Origin: Corynebacterium tuberculostearicum
Lineage (GTDB): Bacteria > Actinomycetota > Actinomycetes > Mycobacteriales > Mycobacteriaceae
Assembly: GCF_030503735.1 (NCBI RefSeq)
Contig: NZ_CP073098.1
Span: forward strand, 1 to 21,217
Direction: 5' to 3'
Length of the DNA: 21,217 bases
In this document: piece after piece, positions 1 to 6,191 of the stretch
Layout: the number at the start of each line of letters is the position of its first letter
Numbering within the stretch: the first letter of the stretch is position 1
The notes under the pieces: generated by a model
Databases searched by the model: none
What the model was told of the DNA's origin: nothing
The model's input: only the letters and a program-made list of their open reading frames with translations
Program-made: the position numbers and the translations under genes

Positions 1-1342
1 AGCGCCGCCGCTGCAACGTCTCTAGCGCGTCGCGCATGACCGCATCAGAATGGGCGTCTACGTCAAAGAGTGGGCGGGTGTTTTCGGTGTTTTCGCCGTG
101 GGCATCGGCTATTGCGGCAAGGTGATAGCTACCGTCATCGAGGGCTAAAACTTCCTTGCGCCATGCTTCGCGCAGCTCGTAGAGGGACTCTGGTTCGCGC
201 TTGGCATCGCGGGTTTCCAAGATTGCTTTTTGCCACAACTGGTTCATTTCCTGCACGCTCGGGCTGGCCTGACGCTGGGCAATATGTTCTTCGACCAGGC
301 GCTCATAGACGGGCAAAGCGTTAGCACGACGCTTGGAAAAAGCATCCATGAGTTCATCAGAAATACCGGCGACTTCCCAGGTCGGTTCCTTGCCGGAATC
401 GCGTTCACGTGGGACGAATTGCACGCCCATTTCGTTGGTCAACAAGGTCGTAAGTATCGAGTCAAAGCGGTGGGAAATCGTCTGATTGAACTTCATCAAC
501 GTGTAGCCATCAATCGACAACCAACGCCCATCCTCGGCCTGAACCTTGTTGGACACAAGCACATGCGAGTGCAAATCTGGGTCACCTGCACGGGTGTCAT
601 AGTGCTTAAATTCGGACGCAATAAGCCCTTTAGTTTTGACTTGTTCTGCGCCAGCTTTGCCCGAGCGAGTAAACAAAGCATTGTCTTCCGTCCACTCTAA
701 AGCCTCAGCAACCGCACGGTGATGAAGCTCCTCAATGCGACGGGAAGTGTCTTCATCGGCGAGTGCCCAGAGCACAGAAATCGACTTCGCAGGCGAGAAC
801 GTCAGGTCAAAACCAGCCACAGATTGACGCACTTCGTCTTTTAAACCGTTGACCCAATTAACGACTTCGCGGCCTGATTCTGGCTCGCGTCCGAACTCCT
901 CAATGAAGAATTCAGTGCCAATTTCTTGAGCCATGTCAGAGCGCTGCTCGCGCGTTAACAGCGTCTTTTCACGCTGGCGGTGCTTACGTTCTGCGTCGCG
1001 CAATGCCACCAAAACGGGGATGTCATTGGTGTAATTGGCAAACGGCCTACCCAACTGAATATCTTTGACTTTCGCGCCGTCACGCATGAGATTATCTGCG
1101 TCTGGATGCAAGCCTTCGCCGTAGAGTGCGGCCATGTTTTCTTCCGAAATTTCCGCGCCAGCGTGAATATCTTCGTTGTTAAAACCGGCTAGTCCGCGTC
1201 CAATCCAGCGCCCTGGCGGGGTGCCTTTCGCGGCGTAATACTTGCTCAAACTTGGTTCATCGGTTGGCCCGTCGTTGGTAGCCACAGAGCGCAAGAGGTA
1301 CTCGTACCCCGTTCCGCTGTGGACTACTCGCAGGCTCATCAT
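1..1342 (-). CDS. traA: MobF conjugative relaxase-helicase TraA, N-terminal part (relaxase domain); gene continues at 21217
   Basis: This is the N-terminal 448 codons of a TrwC/TraI/TraA-type MobF relaxase, which nicks one strand at oriT and stays covalently bound through a tyrosine. With the start at 1342 the protein opens MMSLRVV, and candidate catalytic tyrosines are Tyr13 and Tyr15 (GYEYLL). The diagnostic metal-binding motif HYDTRAGDPDLHSHV is encoded at about 604-558, with His247, His258 and His260. The typical actinobacterial segment YYAAKGTPPGRWIGRG follows the tyrosines. The frame is open to base 1 and joins the frame entering at 21217 (...RRR-S-YFRKSH...), so the gene spans the linear break of a circular molecule. 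In-frame ATGs lie at 1351, 1342 and 1339; I prefer 1342 because family members usually begin close to this point. None has a strong ribosome site. Relaxase identity is near certain; the exact start is not. Confidence 0.95.
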   Translation of the reverse strand, partial: MMSLRVVHSGTGYEYLLRSVATNDGPTDEPSLSKYYAAKGTPPGRWIGRGLAGFNNEDIHAGAEISEENMAALYGEGLHPDADNLMRDGAKVKDIQLGRPFANYTNDIPVLVALRDAERKHRQREKTLLTREQRSDMAQEIGTEFFIEEFGREPESGREVVNWVNGLKDEVRQSVAGFDLTFSPAKSISVLWALADEDTSRRIEELHHRAVAEALEWTEDNALFTRSGKAGAEQVKTKGLIASEFKHYDTRAGDPDLHSHVLVSNKVQAEDGRWLSIDGYTLMKFNQTISHRFDSILTTLLTNEMGVQFVPRERDSGKEPTWEVAGISDELMDAFSKRRANALPVYERLVEEHIAQRQASPSVQEMNQLWQKAILETRDAKREPESLYELREAWRKEVLALDDGSYHLAAIADAHGENTENTRPLFDVDAHSDAVMRDALETLQRRR

Positions 1343-1542
1343 GTAGCCCATGCTACCAGCCAAAACCCGATTAACACTAAGAGTGCATAAAGTGTGTTGT
1401 GAAAAGGGCGCTCGCGCTCGCTGCCGCAGGCTTTCAGCAAAGACTGCGGGGATAGTCCACTGATTGCTTCCGGTTACGCCGAACTTCCCGCGTGGTGTTT
1501 GTGTCAGGAGTGGGGCGGTGTGTTCGATGGCATTGTGGGTTT
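1343..1542. other. Intergenic region between traA and the divergent accessory gene; candidate oriT and divergent promoters
   Basis: In MobF plasmids oriT commonly lies just upstream of the relaxase gene, which is here. The segment holds short inverted repeats: ACACT (1374-1378) with AGTGT (1391-1395), and CCGCAG (1424-1429) with CTGCGG (1444-1449), plus a repeated GCGCTC near 1409-1420. An AT-richer stretch at 1361-1405 next to a GC-rich one fits an oriT, but I recognise no known nic sequence. The placement is inferred from position and the repeats only. Confidence 0.4.
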
Positions 1543-1902
1543 ATGGTTACCGCAAGTAGAAGTTTGAGGAAGCGTCAGGAACTGCGTCAGCATCTCGAAA
1601 AAGGACAGCGTAAGCTGCGCGACCGCAAGAAGAAGCTCAACTCCCTGTTATCACTCATCGATCAGCGTGAGAATCTCAACGAGAAGATTGGTCACGCCTC
1701 GCGGGCAGTTATCGATCTAGGGGAACCTAAAGAACTCGTGCGCGATCTCGTCGGCGTGAGCCAGCGCGATTTCAACGACATGCTCAAGACTGCTAAGGAG
1801 TCCTCCCCTAGTGCGGAGGACTCCTCTGGAGACGATGAGTCGCATACTGTCGATGGTGAGCGCCAGTACAACGACGAAGCCGATGAGAATAGTAGCCAGT
1901 AG
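1543..1902 (+). CDS. Small coiled-coil/HTH-like protein, possible conjugation accessory factor
   Basis: The product is about 119 aa, basic in its first half and acidic at the end. Residues 5-50 (RSLRKRQELRQHLEKGQRKL and onward) form a likely coiled coil. The next segment, around DLGEPKELVRDLVGVSQRDF, resembles a helix-turn-helix of the type that follows such coiled coils in actinobacterial plasmid proteins. The tail is Ser/Asp/Glu rich. I chose ATG 1543 because the earlier in-frame GTGs (1492-1510) add a Cys/Trp-rich stretch that does not look coding; the upstream GTGGG is only a weak ribosome site. It diverges from traA across the candidate oriT, so a role as an oriT-binding or transfer-accessory protein is plausible but not shown by a specific motif. 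A perfect 10-bp inverted repeat (1797-1806/1815-1824) lies inside the gene. Confidence 0.7.
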   Translation: MVTASRSLRKRQELRQHLEKGQRKLRDRKKKLNSLLSLIDQRENLNEKIGHASRAVIDLGEPKELVRDLVGVSQRDFNDMLKTAKESSPSAEDSSGDDESHTVDGERQYNDEADENSSQ

Positions 1903-1943
1903 TCAGTAGAGAGAAAGTCAGTCTTCGGCGTTAGCGGCTGCAG

Positions 1944-2264
1944 CTACTGTTGCTCGTTCGGGTCGTAATACTCGCCAGGGTTGGCGGGCGCGTCTTCGTA
2001 CGTGTTGGAGTAGGGCGAGTCGTTGGTCTCGTCCGTAGCGCGCTCGTAGTGGTCGGCCATAGATCCAATCATCACGCCGAGGAAGGTGAGGAAGAACCAG
2101 ATGATTACCCAGGCGATTACTCCGCCTAGTGCTCTGATGCTTCCTGCCACCAGTCCTGCGCGTCGTATCTGGGCAATGAGCATCCAGACTGGCAAGGCGA
2201 TGAGTGCTAACTGCCACCAGCCGGGAACGTGGCTGGTGGATTCGATAAATGGCAGTGCGTCCAC
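1944..2264 (-). CDS. Small membrane protein, two predicted transmembrane helices, unknown function
   Basis: This 106-aa product starts at GTG 2264, with AAGGA eight bases upstream on the minus strand. Residues about 14-32 (GWWQLALIALPVWMLIAQI) and about 36-68 (with VIAWVIIWFFLTFLGVMIG) are strongly hydrophobic and separated by a short basic loop, predicting a two-helix hairpin in the inner membrane. The last 35 residues are acidic, rich in Asn, Tyr and Pro, and end in NEQQ. I recognise no family. It ends convergently with the accessory gene at 1902. Its upstream side faces the RHH gene across paired operator-like palindromes, so the RHH protein may regulate it. A membrane partner for transfer or entry exclusion is possible, but nothing in the sequence demonstrates this. 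Confidence 0.75.
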   Translation of the reverse strand: MDALPFIESTSHVPGWWQLALIALPVWMLIAQIRRAGLVAGSIRALGGVIAWVIIWFFLTFLGVMIGSMADHYERATDETNDSPYSNTYEDAPANPGEYYDPNEQQ

Positions 2265-2345
2265 GGAAGCGTCCTTCTTCTCTGTGGCGCGCGCCGCTCA
2301 TGATGCTGTTAAAGAGTTTGAGAAGACTCCTCCAGTCTTGCGTAT

Positions 2346-2427
2346 GGTAAACATTGTTTACAAAGTGTCGATTAAACAATTCTATCGACAGTCCCAAGAG
2401 TGGCAGCAATAGTAAACAATGTTTACC
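2346..2427. promoter_or_regulatory. Mirrored pair of 16-bp operator palindromes between divergent genes
   Basis: GGTAAACATTGTTTAC (2346-2361) and GTAAACAATGTTTACC (2412-2427) are exact reverse complements of each other, and each is itself nearly palindromic (GTAAACA/TGTTTAC). Between them is a further inverted repeat, TGTCGAT (2366-2372) with ATCGACA (2384-2390). The whole region is thus symmetric around about 2386. It lies upstream of the RHH gene at 2454, whose product is the obvious candidate ligand for autoregulation and for control of the membrane protein gene starting at 2264. Binding is inferred; the repeats are seen directly. Confidence 0.75.
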
Positions 2428-2453
2428 ATGCTGCCAAGGAGAGGATACTTCAT

Positions 2454-2717
2454 ATGAAACAAGGACCCCACCCTTCCGGACGTGTGGTGTCTGTACGGAT
2501 GCCAGATGAAATCATTGAACGACTCGACGCTCTCTGCGATAGGACAGGACGTAGTCGAGGTTTCTACTTAAAAATGGCTATTACAGCCATGCTTCCCAAA
2601 CTAGAAGAATTCCATTGGAATCAAGTGGCTGCAGACTTCGAAGAGAAGACAATCAACAACTTGTTTAACCAAATAATGCTCAACGGGCTAAAAGACGAGC
2701 CCGAAGAACAAGGGTGA
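2454..2717 (+). CDS. Ribbon-helix-helix DNA-binding protein (RelB/CopG-like), orphan regulator
   Basis: This is an 87-aa protein starting at ATG 2454, preceded by AAGGAGAGGA about ten bases upstream, which fixes the start. Residues 10-45 carry the RHH pattern: the strand GRVVSVRMPDEIIERL, then DALCDRTGRSRGFYLKMAI, matching the RxPdel..rLd.la..tgrsrs.y...ai signature of RelB/CopG-like antitoxins and repressors. No toxin gene follows; the next coding region is repA beyond a structured leader. It may therefore be an orphan repressor or a transfer/copy regulator rather than half of a toxin-antitoxin pair. Palindromes at 2346-2361 and 2412-2427 directly upstream suggest autoregulation. The 40-residue C-terminus (KLEEFHWNQVAADFEEK and onward) is probably helical and may mediate oligomerisation. 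Confidence 0.85.
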   Translation: MKQGPHPSGRVVSVRMPDEIIERLDALCDRTGRSRGFYLKMAITAMLPKLEEFHWNQVAADFEEKTINNLFNQIMLNGLKDEPEEQG

Positions 2718-2839
2718 CTCCACTAATGCCTTAGGTTCCGAGCAAGCTTCATCAAAGCAAACAGCCGATAAGGCTTCTTGGCAACAGCCGCCACCATTAC
2801 TAAATCTCCCAGTAAGTCACACTGATGTGATTTAATAGG

Positions 2840-2881
2840 CGGAGAAAATAAAAAGCCGCACCCCACACTCGTGGGGTGCGC
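2840..2881 (-). terminator. Rho-independent terminator, minus strand
   Basis: Read on the minus strand, CGCACCCCAC pairs with GTGGGGTGCG around the loop GAGT. A short GC and then CTTTTTATTTT follow. The ten-bp GC-rich stem and T-run are as good as any terminator in the window. On the plus strand the T-run is absent, so it acts on minus-strand transcription only. It fits as the end of the antisense RNA. Confidence 0.8.
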
Positions 2882-3008
2882 AGCGCGAGCGGCACACACC
2901 CTCGGTTCAAGTCCAGGGCGCGCACGTTACCCAAGATATGGGTAACCCCCGCATCATAGAGTTGGCGCTCTAGCGGGGGTCCAAAACAAAACGACACCGA
3001 CCGTGTCG
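2842..3008 (-). ncRNA. Putative antisense (countertranscribed) RNA across the repA leader
   Basis: A strong minus-strand terminator (2840-2881) stands where no minus-strand gene lies upstream, so it most simply ends a non-coding transcript. A candidate minus-strand -10 element TAGAGT occurs at 3020-3015, with a weak TTGCTC 19 bases further upstream, placing the RNA start near 3008 and its length near 170 nt. The RNA would be complementary to the repA leader, including a stem-loop at 2946-2979 whose plus-strand loop reads TTGGCG. That loop fits the YUNR U-turn (UUGG) used for first contact between antisense RNAs and their targets, and UUGGCG is the loop of the IncI/IncB replicons. Transcription itself is inferred. 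Confidence 0.6.
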
Positions 3009-3092
3009 GTTAAGACTCTACCACTTCCACACGGACAGTGAGCAAAGCACAACACGGGCGGTGTCGATAATCCGAAAGGAGACTACGGCACC
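2882..3092 (+). promoter_or_regulatory. Structured repA leader with antisense target loop and short leader ORF
   Basis: Hairpins seen on the plus strand: GTTACCC/GGGTAAC (2926-2932/2940-2946); CCCCCGC/GCGGGGG (2946-2952/2973-2979) with inner stem TAGAG/CTCTA and loop TTGGCG; and ACCGAC/GTCGGT around 2996-3010. A ten-codon ORF with GTG start (3038-3070, VSKAQHGRCR) stops a few bases before the repA ribosome site AAAGGAG (about 3076-3082). Translational coupling of a leader peptide with repA, blocked by antisense RNA, would fit this layout. I did not find a CGCC pseudoknot partner near the repA start, so an IncI-style mechanism is only an analogy. The part of the gap before this (2718-2839) shows no gene. 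Confidence 0.55.
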
Positions 3093-4052
3093 ATGCAGCC
3101 CCCACACACCCCAGACGAGTGGCGCACCAAACTCGAAGCAGCCAAAGAACTAGCCCGCCGGCAAGAACACGACGCCGCACAAGAACTCCTCCAAGCCCAA
3201 GACGTCGGCTACACCTCCAAACTCTTCGTCCAAGCACTCTTCCCCTACCGCAAAACCGAGGGAAACAACCGCACCGTCGAAACACCACAGGGAACAATCA
3301 CCATCCTCTCCCAACGAGGAGTCCCCTACGGCAAGTACCCACGCCTCATCATGGCCTACATCATCACCCGCGCCGTAGCTAATGCCGGACGCCTCAAAGA
3401 AGGCAAAATCACCCACGAAGAAGCCTGCCGCATTCCACTAGGCCACTCCATGAGCCACTTCCTCCAAGCAATCGGCATCACCGGACGCGGCACCGGCGGA
3501 GCAACCGGAAACCTGAAAAATATCCGCGAGCAACTCCTACGCATCGCAGGATCTTTCATCACAGTCCAAAGCGACGACGGGGTTCACGCACGCGGACACA
3601 ACACCCAAATACTGGAAGACTGGAACCTCTGGTTCGACTCCCGCGACCCCAACCAGGGAAGCTTCATAGAATCAGAACTAGTACTCACTCCCCAATTCTT
3701 CAAGCACATTGCCGAAGCGCCTATCCCCATCGACCTCAACGTCCTGCGCGAACTCAACAAACCACGTTCGATGGATATTTACATTTGGCTCACCGTAAAG
3801 CAATACTGGCTGGCGAAAAACAACCGCGAAACTTATACCTTCACCTGGGGCATGATCGCTGCCAATTTCGCCACCTCAGAGATAACCTCTACGGCCCAGA
3901 TGCGAGACTTTAGACGACGCACAAAAGAAGCAATAGAAGAAGTTGCAAAGGTATGGCCCTACTCGGGAATTGAAGCCGACACAGACGGAGTAACGGTCAC
4001 GAGAACTGCCCCATCAGTTCAGCAGAAGCCACATCGCCCCGAACTCGACTAA
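3093..4052 (+). CDS. repA: Plasmid replication initiator RepA (RepA_C-like family)
   Basis: This 319-aa protein is the plasmid's replication initiator. It fits the 'plasmid encoded RepA' family (PF04796-like): the core LFPYRKTEGNN, then YGKYPRLIMAYIITRAV (about residues 80-100), LGHSMSHFLQAIGITGRGTG (about 116-136) and a following NIREQLLRI helix resemble the family's PyG..pRll..w..tea / LG.s...fl..lg...tGG..g.....l.eQl.rl pattern. ATG 3093 has AAAGGAG about 11 bases upstream and is the first sensible start. A terminator (4070-4095) and an iteron array with a DnaA box follow directly, the usual gene-then-origin order of an iteron-controlled theta plasmid. Expression is probably limited by the antisense RNA in the leader, and RepA binding to the iterons is expected. 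The function is secure at family level; the exact plasmid group is not. Confidence 0.9.
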   Translation: MQPPHTPDEWRTKLEAAKELARRQEHDAAQELLQAQDVGYTSKLFVQALFPYRKTEGNNRTVETPQGTITILSQRGVPYGKYPRLIMAYIITRAVANAGRLKEGKITHEEACRIPLGHSMSHFLQAIGITGRGTGGATGNLKNIREQLLRIAGSFITVQSDDGVHARGHNTQILEDWNLWFDSRDPNQGSFIESELVLTPQFFKHIAEAPIPIDLNVLRELNKPRSMDIYIWLTVKQYWLAKNNRETYTFTWGMIAANFATSEITSTAQMRDFRRRTKEAIEEVAKVWPYSGIEADTDGVTVTRTAPSVQQKPHRPELD

Positions 4053-4069
4053 ACCGAACGCAGAAGACT

Positions 4070-4095
4070 AGCGCCCTCCGGGGCGCTTTCTTTTT
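4070..4095 (+). terminator. repA terminator
   Basis: AGCGCCC pairs with GGGCGCT around a short TCCG-type loop, followed by TTCTTTTT. It lies 17 bases after the repA stop and separates repA transcription from the iterons. Confidence 0.8.
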
Positions 4096-4108
4096 ACCCA
4101 AAACAGCT

Positions 4109-4343
4109 TGCGCATATTTACCGATACGCCTGCGCATATTTACGCATACGAAAAAAGGGCCTGCGCATAAGTTGACACACACGCCTGCGCATAAGTTGAC
4201 ACATGACAGGTTTTCCCAGTTCAGGATGCGCATAAGTTGACACACGCAAAATAGCCCTGCGCATAAGTTGACACACGCCTGCGCATAAGTTGACACACGC
4301 CTGCGCATAAGTTGACACACGCCTGCGCATAAGTTGACACACA
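4109..4343 (+). repeat. oriV iteron array (seven full and two degenerate iterons)
   Basis: The 18-bp core TGCGCATAAGTTGACACA occurs seven times, starting at 4162, 4186, 4227, 4258, 4280, 4302 and 4324. The last four are spaced exactly 22 bp (two helical turns), with ACGCC or similar filling the gap. Two degenerate forms starting TGCGCATATTTAC lie at 4109 and 4131, also 22 bp apart. All are in the same orientation. This is a classic iteron array for the RepA encoded just upstream and would also set incompatibility. In one reading frame the array is open and makes a spurious repetitive peptide. Confidence 0.92.
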
Positions 4344-4440
4344 AAGATACTTATCCACAGGGTTTCACCTGCGGGTTCACCTATTTTCCCAGGTCGCTTA
4401 TAACTATATCCCTGTAGATCTATATCCCCAGCCGATCAAC
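4344..4440 (+). other. Origin region: DnaA box and AT-rich melting segment
   Basis: TTATCCACA (4351-4359) is a perfect DnaA box, eight bases after the last iteron. It is followed by sequence richer in A and T (4383-4425) with a repeated TATATCCC motif (about 4405 and 4422), a plausible duplex-unwinding element. TTTTCCCAG occurs both inside the array (about 4211) and here (about 4385). Iterons, DnaA box and AT-rich DNA together define oriV. Confidence 0.75.
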
Positions 4441-4643
4441 CAACAAAACCGTTCACTACGGGTTACGGTCTATGCTCCCGCCTCGCCTTGCGGCTCGTTG
4501 GGCTGCCGCCCAAATCAATAGATTTGGTTGCCACCACACACCCCACAACAACCGCACTCCTTCCACCCGCCGCGTGGCCGTTGTATCTCCTAAACTCTTG
4601 GACAAAGAAAAAGAGCGGCAAAGAATCAGAAAAAGGTAACTAA
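4441..4643. other. Intergenic stretch with a hairpin; one doubtful short ORF
   Basis: The stem CCAAATC/GATTTGG with a four-base loop (about 4510-4527) stands out, preceded by GC-rich sequence with repeated CTGCCGCC/CCTTGCGG-like words. A 55-codon ORF (4472-4639, opening MLPPRLAARW and ending in a basic run RQRIRKR) fills the space and stops just before the GTG at 4644. It has no convincing ribosome site and I do not call it a gene. The promoter for the downstream gene probably lies here. Confidence 0.4.
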
Positions 4644-4755
4644 GTGCCCCAAGGACGCTACATCGACGACCCACGCTTTAGACGCGACCTCGAAGACATT
4701 CTAGCGCCTAGAAGCCCAAGAGGTCACGTCTCCACTAGAGCTTGGTTCCTCAATC
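4644..4755 (+). pseudogene. Probable displaced 5' end of the 4756-5760 gene (apparent +1 frameshift near 4703)
   Basis: GTG 4644 has AAGG about eight bases upstream and opens MPQGRYIDDPRFRRDLEDIL, which reads like real protein. The frame then degenerates (APRSPRGHV and onward) and stops at 4829. In the frame of the downstream gene, sequence is open from 4705 (RLEAQEVTSPLELGSS) straight into its ATG 4756, and it also looks coding. Skipping one base at 4704 joins both into a product of about 371 aa. So either a base was lost or gained (mutation or sequencing error) or a +1 shift is used. Confidence 0.55.
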
Positions 4756-5760
4756 ATGGAGTCCTACAGCCAGGCTCGCTACAACTACACCTTCCCCACT
4801 GTTCCTGCTGTTTCAGCACAGGACAGTAATCTGCGTGACTCCCACACCTGGAGTCGCTTCCTGGACTCGACTGCCGCCTACCCGGGCTGGGGAAAAGATG
4901 AGCTGGAACATCTCGCACAGTCTGCTGCACCACTCGACGCCGACAGCCTCAAGGCTAAAGGCTTAGCCTCTCACCGCTACCGCGTGAGCGCTAAAAGCCC
5001 TGATACGCGCCAGCGGCTACTAGAGACCATGCTGGAGCAACTCGACGACTCAAACCTCGTCGACGTTCACCTCACTCACACCATAGGCACATACCTCACC
5101 GCAAAAAGTGCCAAAACCAACTTTCGCACCCTTCCCCGAAGCGATAACACGACCCAACATTTTCGACTGACCATCAACACCACCGAGCCACTAGAAAGAA
5201 ACCTCAGCACCGCTACCCGCGCAGTGTTTACTGCCAGCACAAGTATTTTGCGCGAGACCACGCTGCAAGAGTGTGCCCGGACTGGACTTTTTGGAAATGA
5301 CGAAACCAACTCTGACGTCTTTCACGATAGGCAGAAGACCACCGCAGAGTTCTTTACCCACAGTGCGTCCCGCGTGTTTACTGGCCTATTTAAAGACCAG
5401 CCCGCCGAGCACGACGACATCACCGTTCCAGACTTTCTCAACCGCGAAGAACTTGACGCTATCGCCACCCGCCTGCACGTCTGCGCACACCAATGGATAG
5501 ACACTATCCAACCTGAGACCACCACCCCATATGGCCCGGAGGAACACAACAGTCTCGACACCGTGCTCTCACGCTTTCCCAACCATAAGACACGCCTTGC
5601 ACCAGGAGCACAAGCAAGCCTCGACTTCATTGAAAGCCTCGGACTAGACGAGACCCCTACCGGCTACCAGACCGTAGATAGCGCACACGACAACCAGACC
5701 GAGAACGCGGCACCAGAGCTAGAGGCAGACAACGAAGACGGCCAGGACGCCGAACTCTAA
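4756..5760 (+). CDS. Unknown plasmid protein with TraA-like acidic tail (QASLDF motif)
   Basis: As called from ATG 4756 the product has 334 aa, but this ATG lacks a ribosome site and the true 5' end probably lies at GTG 4644 across a frameshift. I recognise no family. Residues about 60-170 look like a mixed alpha/beta domain with TxxL and Thr-rich strands (for example VHLTHTIGTYLT and HFRLTINTT); residues 225-250 include a Cys/His/Trp segment (RLHVCAHQWIDT). The C-terminus LAPGAQASLDFIESLGLDE (about 281-299) followed by an acidic tail closely matches the end of TraA (LHPGAQASMDFLAGLGLGE). QASLDF also fits the Q-x-x-L-x-F sliding-clamp binding pattern. It may therefore act with TraA in DNA transfer or at the replisome; both are inference. 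It sits just after oriV and converges on the small gene ending at 5788. Confidence 0.75.
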   Translation: MESYSQARYNYTFPTVPAVSAQDSNLRDSHTWSRFLDSTAAYPGWGKDELEHLAQSAAPLDADSLKAKGLASHRYRVSAKSPDTRQRLLETMLEQLDDSNLVDVHLTHTIGTYLTAKSAKTNFRTLPRSDNTTQHFRLTINTTEPLERNLSTATRAVFTASTSILRETTLQECARTGLFGNDETNSDVFHDRQKTTAEFFTHSASRVFTGLFKDQPAEHDDITVPDFLNREELDAIATRLHVCAHQWIDTIQPETTTPYGPEEHNSLDTVLSRFPNHKTRLAPGAQASLDFIESLGLDETPTGYQTVDSAHDNQTENAAPELEADNEDGQDAEL

Positions 5761-5787
5761 CCACGCCCAAGAAAACAGGCCTAATCC

Positions 5788-6027
5788 TTAGTCGGTGCTA
5801 TCCCAGAAATCATCAGGGATAGCCTTCCTATCCAACTCGTCGAGATACTCTATAGCTTCCGCCTCACTCATGCCGTGTCTTACTAATTCATCAATCATGT
5901 AGTCGGTGGCAGCGTTTAACTCCTGCAGGGAAATATCCCGCAGACTCGCCCCCCGCCGCTGACCTTCCCCAGTAGTCGTAGTAGCGGGGGTCGGGGTGGT
6001 ATTTGGGTAGTCCTGCGAAGTGCTCAT
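5788..6027 (-). CDS. Small acidic hypothetical protein
   Basis: This product has 79 aa from ATG 6027. A longer in-frame start at 6090 would add a Cys/Gly/Arg-rich stretch unlike the rest, so I reject it. The first 30 residues are Thr/Pro rich and probably disordered. Residues about 30-65 are helical (SLQELNAATDYMIDELVRHG, then MSEAEAIEYLDELDRKAI), and the protein ends DDFWDSTD. The MSEAEAIEYL pattern resembles small UBA-like or coiled helical bundles, but I cannot name a family. It is convergent with the gene ending at 5760 and divergent from the exonuclease gene at 6192. The ribosome site is weak. Confidence 0.6.
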   Translation of the reverse strand: MSTSQDYPNTTPTPATTTTGEGQRRGASLRDISLQELNAATDYMIDELVRHGMSEAEAIEYLDELDRKAIPDDFWDSTD

Positions 6028-6191
6028 AGCACTAAGGCAACCACACCCACGCCCGCTACGAAAGGCCAACCACACTAACCCTGTGGACAACCCACACGGA
6101 GCCAGTATGACTATCCACAGAAACCCATGCAGTCGCTATGTTCGATAGCGTTTAGGCCTCCATGTCGATATAGGCCTCTAGGCTTGAGGCC
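6028..6191. promoter_or_regulatory. Divergent promoter region with DnaA-like sites and repeated TAGGCCTC
   Basis: TGTGGACAA (6082-6090) and CTATCCACA (6111-6119) each differ from a DnaA box by one base and face each other. CGCTA/TAGCG forms an inverted repeat at 6134-6150. TAGGCCTC occurs twice, 18 bp apart (6153 and 6171), immediately before the ribosome site GAGG of the exonuclease gene, and looks like an operator overlapping its promoter. Which protein binds is unknown. Confidence 0.45.

Noticed and set aside
1918..2409. 163-codon ORF on the minus strand overlapping the small membrane protein gene
   Set aside because: Arg/Pro/His-rich out-of-frame shadow of the 1944-2264 gene, which has a good ribosome site and clear membrane helices.
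2454..2717. Type II toxin-antitoxin pair led by the RHH protein
   Set aside because: No toxin ORF is found on either side; the following 370 bases are a non-coding repA leader.
2938..2973. Ten-codon leader ORF MGNPRIIELAL through the TTGGCG stem-loop
   Set aside because: No ribosome site upstream; the later GTG-started leader ORF at 3038 is a little better placed.
4118..4344. Long open frames on the minus strand through 4000-4344 with a repeated Cys-Val-Asn-Leu-Cys-Ala-Gly pattern
   Set aside because: They are translations of the iteron array; no ribosome site, and the repeat unit is the DNA iteron, not a protein repeat.
4472..4639. 55-codon ORF ending in a basic run before GTG 4644
   Set aside because: Weak ribosome site, composition shifts midway, and it overlaps a hairpin; not enough to call a gene.
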